The notes below the pieces were generated by a model. That model did not search any database. It was not told where the DNA came from and was given only the letters and a program-made list of their open reading frames with translations. Shown here one piece after another: positions 15,870 to 24,272 of a stretch of DNA of 64,000 bases. The position numbers were made by a program, and so were the translations under genes. Each line of letters starts with the position of its first letter. The first letter of the stretch is position 1. Source of the stretch: Bacillota bacterium (lineage in GTDB: Bacteria; Bacillota; Clostridia; Christensenellales; Aristaeellaceae); contig JAEZQK010000092.1 of NCBI GenBank assembly GCA_023413135.1, positions 36,517 to 100,516 on the forward strand. Direction: 5' to 3'.

Positions 15870-17888
15870 TCAGCTAAGTGACACCTGCTGGAGCCTATGT
15901 GCAAAGTCCTGCCGCGCCTGTGCCTGGACCATGGCCCATTCTACCCGGTATTCCTTTTGATTGCGCAGTTCCCGGATGCATTTTTGCGTCTCATCCAAAA
16001 GCATGACGTCTCCGTCCATGGAAAGCCCCGGCAGCAGCGGCGCGCCGTGCTGGCGTGTGCCGAAAAACTCCCCCGGCCCCCGAAGCTGCAAATCCTTCTT
16101 GGCGATTTCAAACCCATCGTTGGTAGCAGTCAGCGTTTTCAGCCGTTCATTCGTTTCCGCCAGCAGGAAACACCAGCTTTGCAGGCTGCCCCGGCCCACC
16201 CTGCCCCTTAATTGGTGAAGCTGGGACAAGCCGTAGCGCTGGGCGTCCTCGATTACCATGATGGTAGCGTTTGGCACATTTACACCCACCTCAATAACGG
16301 TGGTAGCCACTAAAACCTGCAAATCCCCCGCCGCAAAGGCATCCAGCACCTCCGCCTTCTCTTTGGCCGGCTGCTTGCCATAGGTAAGCCCTACCCGGAG
16401 CCCCTTCAAATACCCTGCGACCAACTCGGAATACTGGGTCTGGGCGGCTTTCACATCAGCGAGCGCTTCGCTTTCTTCCACCAGGGGGCAGACGATGTAC
16501 ACCTGCCGGCCTTGGGCTACCTCGCTTTTGATAAAACCGTACATGGCCTCCCGCTTTTCTTCCGGCACGATGCGGGTACTCACAGGCGTTCGGCCAGGCG
16601 GAAGCTCGTCCACCACCGAAAGGTCAAGGTCACCATAGAGGATCAGCGCCAGCGTGCGGGGAATGGGCGTAGCCGACATCACCAACACATTGGGTGCAAG
16701 CTCCCCTGCTCCGTTTATTCCCTTCTGGGCAAGTGCCGTACGCTGGCGCACGCCAAAGCGGTGCTGCTCGTCGGTGACTACAAGGCCAAGCCTATGATAT
16801 TCCACTCCCTCTGAAATCAGCGCATGGGTACCGATCGTCACCTGCCATGTTCCTTCCCGTATGGCATGAAGCGCTTCCCGGCGCTCCGCCGCCTTCATGC
16901 CGCCCAATAACAACCCGCAAGTGATGCCAAGCGGCTCCAGCATGGCCTTGGCGCTTTTCAGATGCTGGCGTGCCAGAATTTCCGTGGGGGCCATCAGCGC
17001 TCCCTGAAAGCCGTTACGGACCGCCAGATACAGCGCGCCAAAGGCCAGCGCCGTCTTGCCGGAGCCTACATCCCCCTGCACCAGCCGGGCCATGGGATGG
17101 GGTGCAGTCAGATCTGCCACGATTTCGTTAAGTACCCGCCTCTGCGCCATGGTCGGCGCAAAGGGCAGGCTTTTCCAAAATGTATCCACTTCGCTTAAGT
17201 CAACCGGAAAGGAAACACCCATCTCCTTCCGGTTCCGTAAAATTCCCAGCGCAGCCTGGTAAAACAGCAATTGTTCAAAGGATAGGCGGCGGCGGGCGGC
17301 TTGCAGGGCCTCCCGGCTGTCGGGGAAATGGGCCTGCCGGATGGCATAATTTTTTTCACACAATCCGTAACGCAGCCGAAGGCTGTTGGGCAGCGTTTCC
17401 GGGCAGGTATCCTCCACCTGGGCAAGCGCCGTTTCCACCAAACTGCGCATAATCTTCCCCGGCAAACCATCCAGCGGCCTGTATATGGGAACGATCCCCG
17501 GCTCCTCTTCCAGGGAGGGGTTCAAAAGCTGCCGCTTTCCCCCGCGCTCCTCCATGCGCCCGTACAAAAGCACCTGCTCCCGCCCCGAGAGGTTTTTCTC
17601 CATCCAGGGCTGATTGTACCATATGCAATTGATATGCCCTGTTTCATCCCACAAGGAGGCGGTGACGCTGGTCAATCCCTTGAAGCGGCTGAGCCTGGGC
17701 TTTCCCTTGATGGAGCCCGTCACCGCCGCCGTCTGCCCCGGTGAAAGCTCTTTGATGGGTGTAATGGCAGTCGTATCCTTGTACCCGGTGGGCAAAAAGA
17801 ACAAAAGATCGCGCAGCGAGATAATTCCCGCTGCGCGCATCGATTCCAGCCGCGTTTTTCCAACGCCGCGCAAATCACAAAGCTCCAT
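15870..17888 (-). CDS. recG: ATP-dependent DNA helicase RecG
   Basis: 672 residues, close to the usual ~680. The N-terminal wedge/OB region (~1-200) contains GVGKTRLESMRAAGI and the LPTGYKD segment. The helicase core has Walker A GDVGSGKTALA (~267), a DEQH box in VVTDEQHRFGVRQR, motif III MSATPIPRTLAL and the C-terminal motif VI QLRGRVGRG. RecG remodels stalled replication forks and branched DNA. The start lies one base after the stop of the fakA gene, in the order asp23-like, fakA, recG that is common in Firmicutes. Confidence 0.97.
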   Translation of the reverse strand: MELCDLRGVGKTRLESMRAAGIISLRDLLFFLPTGYKDTTAITPIKELSPGQTAAVTGSIKGKPRLSRFKGLTSVTASLWDETGHINCIWYNQPWMEKNLSGREQVLLYGRMEERGGKRQLLNPSLEEEPGIVPIYRPLDGLPGKIMRSLVETALAQVEDTCPETLPNSLRLRYGLCEKNYAIRQAHFPDSREALQAARRRLSFEQLLFYQAALGILRNRKEMGVSFPVDLSEVDTFWKSLPFAPTMAQRRVLNEIVADLTAPHPMARLVQGDVGSGKTALAFGALYLAVRNGFQGALMAPTEILARQHLKSAKAMLEPLGITCGLLLGGMKAAERREALHAIREGTWQVTIGTHALISEGVEYHRLGLVVTDEQHRFGVRQRTALAQKGINGAGELAPNVLVMSATPIPRTLALILYGDLDLSVVDELPPGRTPVSTRIVPEEKREAMYGFIKSEVAQGRQVYIVCPLVEESEALADVKAAQTQYSELVAGYLKGLRVGLTYGKQPAKEKAEVLDAFAAGDLQVLVATTVIEVGVNVPNATIMVIEDAQRYGLSQLHQLRGRVGRGSLQSWCFLLAETNERLKTLTATNDGFEIAKKDLQLRGPGEFFGTRQHGAPLLPGLSMDGDVMLLDETQKCIRELRNQKEYRVEWAMVQAQARQDFAHRLQQVSLS

Positions 17889-17889
17889 G

Positions 17890-19539
17890 TCATTCCACCG
17901 AAATCAAATAATAATACAGGGGCTGGCCGCCCATGTGGGTTTCCACATCGCAATGATCGTACAAGTCCGAAATCTCCCCAGAAAGGCTTCCAGCATCTTC
18001 CTGGGATGTATCCTTGCCGTAATAGATGGTGATCAGCTCATCATCATCCGTTACCAGTTCCTGCATAAGTTCCAGCGCCACTTCCCGCACGCTCTTGCCG
18101 GAACAGTGGATCTTGCCGTTGAAAAGGCCGATGATGTCGCCTTCCTTGATGTGAAGTGCCTCATATTCGCTGTCACGCACGGCAAAGGTGATGGTGCCGG
18201 TTTTTACCCTTTGGGCCGCATCACTCATGCGCCGCACATTTTCCGCGCTTTCCAGTTCCGGCTGGAAAGCCACGGCGGCAGCAATGCCCATGGCCACGTT
18301 TTTCGTGGGGATCACATGGACTTCTTTTTCCGAAAGCTCCGCCGCCTGCTGTGCGGCCAAAATCACATTGCCGTTATTGGGGAAAATGAATACGCACTTT
18401 GCGTTGACCTTATTCACCGCCGCCAGCACATCCTCGATGCTGGGGTTCATGGTCTGGCCGCCGTCCACGATGGCATCCACCGTCAGGTCGCGGAAGATTT
18501 GGGAGAACCCATCCCCCAGCGATATGGCCACCATGCCGTAATCCTTGGGCGGCTGCTGGGCCTTTTCCTCTTCCTTTTTCCGCTTAAGCTCACGCCGCTG
18601 CTCAATCATGTTTTCGATTTTCAGGTTTACCAGCTCACCAAGGGCCAGGCCGTACTGCAACGCCTTGCCCGGGTCGTTGGTATGCACATGCACCTTGACC
18701 AGGCTCAAATCCCCCACTACCAGCACACAATCGCCAATGCGGTTGAGCCTGCGGCGGAAGGTATCGATATCGCTGTCCTGCATGGCGGGCAGCAAATTCT
18801 GCACCAAAAACTCCGTGCAGTAAGCGAATTTTATCTCTTCTATCGCATCATGGTCATCGCTGAATTCCACATCATGCGCATCGGCATGAAAATCCACCTG
18901 GGCAGATTCCACCTGTTCTCCCCGGAGTGCCGCGGCATACCCGGCATAAATGAGCAGCAAGCCGCGTCCGCCGGCATCCACTACGCCAGCCTGTTTCAAT
19001 ACCGGCAGCATATCGGGCGTGCGCCGCAAAATGGCATCGCCGCTGGTCAGGATCACATTGATGAGTCCTTCAAAATCGTCGGGGTTCAATTGCACCTGGC
19101 GCATGGCATCCTCCGCCACCACCCGGGCTACCGTCAGTATGGTGCCTTCCTTAGGCTTCATCACCGCTTTGTAGGCCATCTCCGCACCGCTTTTCAGCGC
19201 CTGGGCAAAGAGGACGGGCGTGATCCTGTCCACTCCCTCCAGCGCCTTGGCAAAACCGCGGTATAGCTGGGAGGTGATCACGCCGGAGTTGCCCCGGGCG
19301 CCTTTTAACGCGCCTTTGGCCAGCGCCTCGGCAGCCTCCCCCGCACAAAGATATTCTTTACCGTTCAATTCCCGGATGGCCGACATCATCGTAAGCGACA
19401 TATTGGTGCCCGTATCCCCGTCCGGTACGGGGAATACGTTCAAGGCATCCACAGCTTCCCGGTTTTTCTCAAGTAACGCGGCCCCGGCTATCACCATATC
19501 GCGCAACAGCAGGCCATCGATATTTTTTGCCTGAATCAA
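17890..19539 (-). CDS. fakA: DAK2-domain protein, fatty acid kinase FakA-like
   Basis: 549 residues. The N-terminal Dak2 nucleotide-binding domain (~1-200) carries NVFPVPDGDTGTNMSLTM and the ARGNSGVITSQ motif. The middle and C-terminal part (~210-549) resembles YloV/FakA, with VHVHTNDPG and FPNNGNV. In Firmicutes FakA phosphorylates fatty acids presented by DegV-family FakB proteins so they can enter phospholipid synthesis; no fakB is in this window. It lies between an Asp23/Gls24 gene and recG, the standard context. The start at ATG 19539 follows GGGAGGAAACACCCTTG. Confidence 0.92.
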   Translation of the reverse strand: MIQAKNIDGLLLRDMVIAGAALLEKNREAVDALNVFPVPDGDTGTNMSLTMMSAIRELNGKEYLCAGEAAEALAKGALKGARGNSGVITSQLYRGFAKALEGVDRITPVLFAQALKSGAEMAYKAVMKPKEGTILTVARVVAEDAMRQVQLNPDDFEGLINVILTSGDAILRRTPDMLPVLKQAGVVDAGGRGLLLIYAGYAAALRGEQVESAQVDFHADAHDVEFSDDHDAIEEIKFAYCTEFLVQNLLPAMQDSDIDTFRRRLNRIGDCVLVVGDLSLVKVHVHTNDPGKALQYGLALGELVNLKIENMIEQRRELKRKKEEEKAQQPPKDYGMVAISLGDGFSQIFRDLTVDAIVDGGQTMNPSIEDVLAAVNKVNAKCVFIFPNNGNVILAAQQAAELSEKEVHVIPTKNVAMGIAAAVAFQPELESAENVRRMSDAAQRVKTGTITFAVRDSEYEALHIKEGDIIGLFNGKIHCSGKSVREVALELMQELVTDDDELITIYYGKDTSQEDAGSLSGEISDLYDHCDVETHMGGQPLYYYLISVE

Positions 19540-19568
19540 GGGTGTTTCCTCCCGTCGGGTGGCATAAT

Positions 19569-19919
19569 TTAAATGCGGATGCCTTCCACCGAAATATTCA
19601 CGCGGCGCACCGTTACGCCAGTCATGCTTTCCAGCTTGTATTTCACCGTTTCCACAATGGTCTTGCAGACTTCAGCCACGGAAATGCCGTATTCAACGAT
19701 GATGAACAGATCCACATCCAGCATGTCATCCACCAGGCGCAATTGTACTCCCTTGGACAGGTTTTCCCGGCCCAGCCATTCCACCAGGCCGTCCTTGGCC
19801 CGCTTGCTGGACATGGCCACGATGCCGTAGCATTCCAGCGCGGCATAGCCCACCACCTTGAGCATGACGTCCTCGGTGATATAAATTGTGCCGATGTCAT
19901 TCTTTATCTTGCATTCCAT
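19569..19919 (-). CDS. Asp23/Gls24-family envelope stress protein
   Basis: 116 residues from ATG 19919 behind AAGGAGG; 22 upstream codons in frame have no ribosome-binding site. The sequence (MECKIKNDIGTIYITEDV, then GYAALECYGIVAMSS and VDLFIIVEYG) is a compact Asp23 domain, as in YloU. Family members are cytoplasmic or membrane-associated and linked to cell-envelope stress. First gene of the operon with fakA and recG; a promoter lies 133 bp upstream. Confidence 0.92.
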   Translation of the reverse strand: MECKIKNDIGTIYITEDVMLKVVGYAALECYGIVAMSSKRAKDGLVEWLGRENLSKGVQLRLVDDMLDVDLFIIVEYGISVAEVCKTIVETVKYKLESMTGVTVRRVNISVEGIRI

Positions 19920-20051
19920 CGTCCTTGCCTCCTTAAGAGCAGCAATTGCCGCGTATCCGCCATACAACCAGCAGGGACCTGTCAATATGTAATCATGCTC
20001 CCCACGCGGCGATGACGCGTGAAAAGCACTCCCTCTGCAAGGTCAAATCCT

Positions 20052-20080
20052 AGTATACAGGATTTTGACTGAAATCGCAA
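20052..20080 (-). promoter_or_regulatory. promoter of the asp23-fakA-recG operon
   Basis: Minus strand TTGCGA (20075-20080), 17 bp, TATACT (20052-20057). Confidence 0.6.
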
Positions 20081-20146
20081 CTGTGCATTCGTTGTATTTA
20101 TGGCTTTTTGCATTGAGCCATTTTGCACGGGTGAAACGATTGGTGC

Positions 20147-20175
20147 TTGACAGCCAGCTCCTCCCTGCATATAAT
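20147..20175 (+). promoter_or_regulatory. consensus sigma-A promoter of the T-box operon
   Basis: TTGACA (20147-20152), 17-bp spacer, TATAAT (20170-20175): exact consensus in both boxes. Transcription should start near 20182, at the base of the T-box stem I. Confidence 0.93.
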
Positions 20176-20181
20176 GGGGAA

Positions 20182-20454
20182 CAACAAGCGATGACGGGAC
20201 CAAGTACCTTGATGTGCGCGCCCCAAAGAGAGCTTCCGTTAGGTGCAAGGAAGCGGCGGTTTTCAAGGGAATACCTCCCGGAGCTCAAGGCCGAAAGCAT
20301 ATCGCCGCGTAGGCTAAGCCGGTGCGCCGGATACAGCGTTTGGGAAAAATGGGAACAGTTTTTCCCGCAAAGGGCATTTCCCGCAAGGGCATGCCGAACG
20401 GAAGTGGTACCGTGGTGTATAGCCGCCTTCCCCAAAGAGGGGAAGGCGTTTTTC
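20182..20454 (+). promoter_or_regulatory. tyrosine T-box riboswitch leader
   Basis: A tRNA-sensing leader. Stem I features occur in order: AAGTA of the GA/K-turn motif (~20202-20206), AGAGAG (20227-20232), GGTGCAAGGAAG (~20242-20253), the specifier loop GAATACC with codon TAC (Tyr, 20272-20274), and the closing GGAGCTC. The T-box AAGTGGTACCGTGG (20402-20415) carries TGGT, complementary to an ACCA tRNA end, and precedes a terminator. Uncharged tRNA-Tyr should favour the antiterminator and expression of the aminotransferase and tyrS behind it. The specifier agrees with tyrS. Confidence 0.93.
20424..20454 (+). terminator. T-box regulated terminator
   Basis: CGCCTTCCCC (20424-20433) pairs perfectly with GGGGAAGGCG (20439-20448), loop AAAGA, then TTTTTCTTT. 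Its left arm follows directly on the T-box sequence, so the antiterminator can compete with it. Confidence 0.92.
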
Positions 20455-20479
20455 TTTCCCCAAAAATAAGGAGGATATT

Positions 20480-21667
20480 ATGAACGCAGCGGATTTGACC
20501 TTTGCCAAACGGTTCGACGGCATTACAGGAAGCGCCATCCGGGAAATCCTGAAACTCATGGCCACCCCTGGCATGATCTCCTTCGGCGGCGGCAACCCGG
20601 CCTCCAGCGCATTGCCGGATGATACCGTATCCCGCCTTTGCCAGAAGGTGCTCAAGGAAAACGGCAAAAACATACTGCAATACGGGACAACGGAAGGGTA
20701 CGCTCCGCTGAAGGAAAGCCTTGCCCCGTACCTTACGCGGCAGTTCGGCTTTGAGGCAAAGCCGGAAGACATCCTGCCCGTTTCCGGCTCCAGCCAGGCC
20801 ATGGATCTGCTCTGCAAAGCCCTGATCGATCCCGGTGATGTGATCCTGGTGGAAAACCCCACGTTCCTGGGCAATATGCAGTGCATGCGGCTGTACCAGG
20901 CCAAAGTGGTGCCGGTGGAAAGCGATGAAGGCGGCATCCGCATCGACAAGCTGGAAGAAGCTATTTTAAGGCATCATCCCAAGATGCTCTACACCATCCC
21001 CACCTTTCAGAACCCCACCGGCAAAACGCTGGCGGCAGACAGGCGGCCTAAAATCGCCGTCCTGGCGGAAAAGTACGGCTTTGTGGTGGCGGAGGATGAT
21101 CCCTACCGCGATCTGCGTTATGTTGGCACGCCGCTGCCCTCCATCAAGTCCTACGACAAGTCCGGCCTGGTGGTTTTCCTGGGCAGCTTCTCCAAGCTGA
21201 TCTCCCCGGGCCTGCGGGTTGGCTATATCGCCGCCCATCCCGCCATTTTGCGCAAATGCGTCATCGGCAAGCAATCCGCCGATGTGCACACCGCCACGCT
21301 GAACCAGGCCGTGGTGGATGCCTTCCTTCGGGAAGACCTGTTGGACAGCCATGTGGCCTCCATCTGCATAAGCTACGGCCGGCAGCTAAATGCCATGCTG
21401 GAGGAACTGAATACCTTCCCGGCCGGCACGCGCTTTACCAGGCCCGAGGGGGGCCTGTTCGTGTGGGCGGAGCTGCCTGAAGGCACTGATGCTACGGCGC
21501 TTTTGCATAAGGCCGTGGAGCGGAAAGTGGCCTATGTGCCCGGCACCCACTTTTTCGCCGAGGGCGGTCATCAAAACACCATGCGGCTCAATTTCTCCAA
21601 CAGCCCCATTGAAAAAATCCACGAGGGCATGGGTATCTTGAAGCAGGTCATTGTAGAGGCCATGTAA
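20480..21667 (+). CDS. PLP-dependent aminotransferase, class I/II
   Basis: 395 residues, ATG behind AAGGAGGATATT. Fold-type I aminotransferase of the 2-aminoadipate/aromatic (Aro8-like) group: ISFGGGNPASSALP at ~32-45, SGSSQAMDLLCKALIDPGD at ~98, the NPTGKTL loop (~176), EDDPYRDLRY (~204) and the PLP lysine in GSFSKLISPGLRVGYI (Lys ~236). It moves amino groups between amino acids and 2-oxo acids. Because it sits behind a Tyr-specific T-box and ahead of tyrS, I infer a role in tyrosine or aromatic amino acid synthesis; substrate choice cannot be read from sequence. Confidence 0.92.
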   Translation: MNAADLTFAKRFDGITGSAIREILKLMATPGMISFGGGNPASSALPDDTVSRLCQKVLKENGKNILQYGTTEGYAPLKESLAPYLTRQFGFEAKPEDILPVSGSSQAMDLLCKALIDPGDVILVENPTFLGNMQCMRLYQAKVVPVESDEGGIRIDKLEEAILRHHPKMLYTIPTFQNPTGKTLAADRRPKIAVLAEKYGFVVAEDDPYRDLRYVGTPLPSIKSYDKSGLVVFLGSFSKLISPGLRVGYIAAHPAILRKCVIGKQSADVHTATLNQAVVDAFLREDLLDSHVASICISYGRQLNAMLEELNTFPAGTRFTRPEGGLFVWAELPEGTDATALLHKAVERKVAYVPGTHFFAEGGHQNTMRLNFSNSPIEKIHEGMGILKQVIVEAM

Positions 21668-21685
21668 TAAGAGGAGGACGAGGGT

Positions 21686-22912
21686 ATGCATATTCTTGAT
21701 ATTTTAAAGGAACGTGGCTTTATCGCCCAGATCACTTTTGAGGAAGACCTGTACAAACTGATGGAGCGGGAGCAGGTCACCTATTATGTAGGCTTTGACC
21801 CCACCGCCGACAGCCTGCATGTGGGCCACTTTATCCCCATCATGGCCATGGCGCACCTGCAAAAAGCCGGACACCGCCCCATTGCGCTATGCGGCGGCGG
21901 CACCACCATGGTGGGCGATCCCAGCGGCAAAACGGACATGCGCAAAATGCTCTCCAAAGAGGATATCGCCCAAAACGCCCAATCCATCAAAAAACAATTG
22001 GCTAGGCTCATCGACTTTTCCGATGGCAAAGCGCTGCTTTTGAATAACGCCGATTGGCTGCTGAACCTCAATTATGTCGACTTTCTGCGGGACATCGGTT
22101 CCCTCTTTTCCGTCAACCGCATGCTCACGGCGGAATGCTACAAGCAGCGGTTGGAAAAGGGCCTCACGTTCCTGGAATTCAACTATATGCTGATGCAGAG
22201 CTACGACTTTTTGCGCTTGTTCAAGGATCACGGCTGCCGGTTGCAAATGGGCGGCGATGACCAGTGGAGCAACATCCTGGCCGGAGCCGACCTCATCCGC
22301 CGCAAGGAGCAGGAGGATGCCTTCGCCCTTACCTTCAAGCTGCTCATGACCCACGACGGCAAAAAGATGGGCAAAACGGAAGCGGGCGCCCTTTGGCTTT
22401 CCGCTGAGCGCACCTCGCCCTTTGACTTCTACCAGTACTGGCGGAATGTGGATGACCAGGATGTGGAAAAGTGCCTGGCGCTTTTAACCTTCCTGCCCAT
22501 GGAGGAAGTCCGCCGCCTGGGGGCTTTGCAGGATTCCGCCATCAACGAAGCCAAGCGGGTGCTGGCCTTTGAAATCACCAAGCTTATCCACGGCGAAGAG
22601 GAAGCCCAAAAGGCGCAAAACGCCGCCCAGGCGCTTTTTGGCGGCGGCGCGGAAAGCGAGCATGTACCCAGCTTTGAAGTAACGCAATCTCAGCTTCAAG
22701 AGGATAACCGCCTCACCACCCTCCTTGCCCTGTGCGGCCTGTGCGCAAGCCGCGGCGAAGCCCGGAAGATGGTGCAGTCGGGAGCTGTACTCGCAGGAGA
22801 AGAAAAGATTACGGACATCGAATACCGCATCCCGGCGGAAGCTATCACCACCGATGGCCTGCTCCTTCGCAAGGGCAAAAAGAACTACTGCCGCCTGGTA
22901 TTAAAGGGATGA
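21686..22912 (+). CDS. tyrS: tyrosyl-tRNA synthetase
   Basis: 408 residues, ATG behind GAGGAGGACGAGGGT. Class I synthetase: the HIGH-type motif is HVGH (~46-49) after YVGFDPTADSLH, the tyrosine pocket includes NYMLMQSYDF and QMGGDDQWSNI, and the KMSKS-type loop is KKMGKTEAGALW (~230). The C-terminal ~65 residues are an S4 RNA-binding domain (CASRGEARKMVQSGAVL). It charges tRNA-Tyr, whose uncharged form should control this operon through the T-box. Stop and next start overlap as ATGA. Confidence 0.97.
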   Translation: MHILDILKERGFIAQITFEEDLYKLMEREQVTYYVGFDPTADSLHVGHFIPIMAMAHLQKAGHRPIALCGGGTTMVGDPSGKTDMRKMLSKEDIAQNAQSIKKQLARLIDFSDGKALLLNNADWLLNLNYVDFLRDIGSLFSVNRMLTAECYKQRLEKGLTFLEFNYMLMQSYDFLRLFKDHGCRLQMGGDDQWSNILAGADLIRRKEQEDAFALTFKLLMTHDGKKMGKTEAGALWLSAERTSPFDFYQYWRNVDDQDVEKCLALLTFLPMEEVRRLGALQDSAINEAKRVLAFEITKLIHGEEEAQKAQNAAQALFGGGAESEHVPSFEVTQSQLQEDNRLTTLLALCGLCASRGEARKMVQSGAVLAGEEKITDIEYRIPAEAITTDGLLLRKGKKNYCRLVLKG

Positions 22913-23541
22913 ATTCCTACAAAACCGTAAAACAAGCAGCCAGCGGCGAATTTGTCGTCAACAAAAGCCGCTTCATCGGCCATGCCGCCCCCGCCCACAA
23001 TGAGGAGGCGGCTTTGGCATTTTTACAGCGCATACGGCAGGAACACCGGGATGCCACCCACAACTGCTATGCCTATGTGATCGGGCAGAATGCCGGCATC
23101 ATCCGCTATTCCGATGATGGGGAACCTAACGGCACCGCCGGCCTGCCCATACTGGAAGTGATCCGCACCCGTGGCGTAGTAAACGTATGCGTTGTTGCAA
23201 CCCGGTATTTTGGGGGTATATTGTTAGGAGCGGGCGGGCTCGTCCGGGCTTACAGCCACACCTGCGCCCTGGCATTGGGTGCCGCCCAGGTGGCGGTAAT
23301 GGAAAAGAGCCAGCGTTGGTGGGTGGAGATCGCTTATCCCCAGTGGGACAAGGTTCTGCACCATCTGAAAAACCAGCCGGTGCTGATAGAGAAAACCGAG
23401 TTTGCCGCCACGGTCACCGGCACGCTGCTCATCCGGGAAAAAGACGCGCCCGCCATCCTTTCCCTTGTGGACACCTGGACGGACGGGCAGGCGGAAAAAC
23501 TGATGGCTGAAGAGATTTTCACCCTCTGGCCGGAGGAGTAA
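22909..23541 (+). CDS. YigZ/IMPACT-family protein
   Basis: 210 residues from ATG 22909, which overlaps the tyrS stop by four bases. The N-terminal UPF0029/Impact domain has NKSRFIGHAAPAHNEEAA, ATHNCYAYVIG, DDGEPNGTAGLPIL and VVATRYFGGILLGAGGLVRAY, all hallmarks of the family; the last ~75 residues are the ferredoxin-fold C-terminal domain. Bacterial YigZ proteins are conserved but of uncertain role; the eukaryotic relative IMPACT acts in translation control. The coupling to tyrS may only be positional. Confidence 0.93.
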   Translation: MNSYKTVKQAASGEFVVNKSRFIGHAAPAHNEEAALAFLQRIRQEHRDATHNCYAYVIGQNAGIIRYSDDGEPNGTAGLPILEVIRTRGVVNVCVVATRYFGGILLGAGGLVRAYSHTCALALGAAQVAVMEKSQRWWVEIAYPQWDKVLHHLKNQPVLIEKTEFAATVTGTLLIREKDAPAILSLVDTWTDGQAEKLMAEEIFTLWPEE

Positions 23542-23565
23542 TTTTAATGCTTCAAGGAGGTATGT

Positions 23566-24258
23566 ATGGCCAAAACTTTTGAGGAGGTCATGAGCATCCT
23601 GAAAAGCCTGGGTACCGAATCCAGATGGAAGTTCAACCTGAAAAACGGCGCGGGCAGCAACCAGTTCGGCGTGGGTATGATGCAGCTTAAGAACTTGGCG
23701 AAAGAACTGAAAGTTGATCATCCTCTTGCGGTAAAGCTATGGGAAACAGGCAATGTGGACGCCATGCTCCTCTCCAGCATGATCATGGAAGCTCCGAAGA
23801 TCTCCCTGGAGCAAGCTGAAAATATGGTCACACCTTTATCCTATTCCCCTCTGATCGACGAGCTTGTTTTCAATACGCTCAAAAATATGCCTTTTGCAAA
23901 AATTCTAAAGCAAAGGTGGATCCGTTCAAATACAGCCTCCCTGGGCCGGGCGGGCTGGGATCTGATGATCGATCAAATCATATCGGGCAAATTCCATTCA
24001 CTATCGATCGATAATATTTTGAACGATATTGAAAGCAATATGAAGAATGCCCCAAAGCTGAAGCAGGAAGCAATGAACCGCTGCCTGTGCGAGATCGGCA
24101 TCCGCATGATGGAATATACACAGAGATGTATCGCCATCGGCACGAAGCTGGGCAGGCTGGATGAACGGCCGGTATCCGAAGGCTATGCCTCCTCCTACGC
24201 GCCGGAGTGGATTGCCGCCGGCATCAAGCTGCGGGAAAAACACATAGGGAATGCCTAA
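23566..24258 (+). CDS. AlkD-like DNA alkylation repair protein
   Basis: 230 residues, ATG behind AAGGAGGTATGT. The sequence is helical repeat (HEAT/ALK type): SILKSLGTESRWKFNLKNGAG, then VDHPLAVKLWETGNVDAMLLS and LGRAGWDLMIDQI. It resembles the DNA alkylation repair family in which HEAT repeats cradle DNA to excise positively charged alkyl bases. The early repeats and the Trp/Asp-containing segments fit, but I cannot confirm every catalytic residue, so glycosylase activity is likely rather than shown. It converges on the flippase gene with only 14 bp between the stops. Confidence 0.8.
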   Translation: MAKTFEEVMSILKSLGTESRWKFNLKNGAGSNQFGVGMMQLKNLAKELKVDHPLAVKLWETGNVDAMLLSSMIMEAPKISLEQAENMVTPLSYSPLIDELVFNTLKNMPFAKILKQRWIRSNTASLGRAGWDLMIDQIISGKFHSLSIDNILNDIESNMKNAPKLKQEAMNRCLCEIGIRMMEYTQRCIAIGTKLGRLDERPVSEGYASSYAPEWIAAGIKLREKHIGNA

Positions 24259-24272
24259 AACCAACGTATCAA

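Noticed and set aside
17614..19266. 550-codon open frame antisense to fakA and the start of recG
   Set aside because: Spans two real minus-strand genes and shows no domain.
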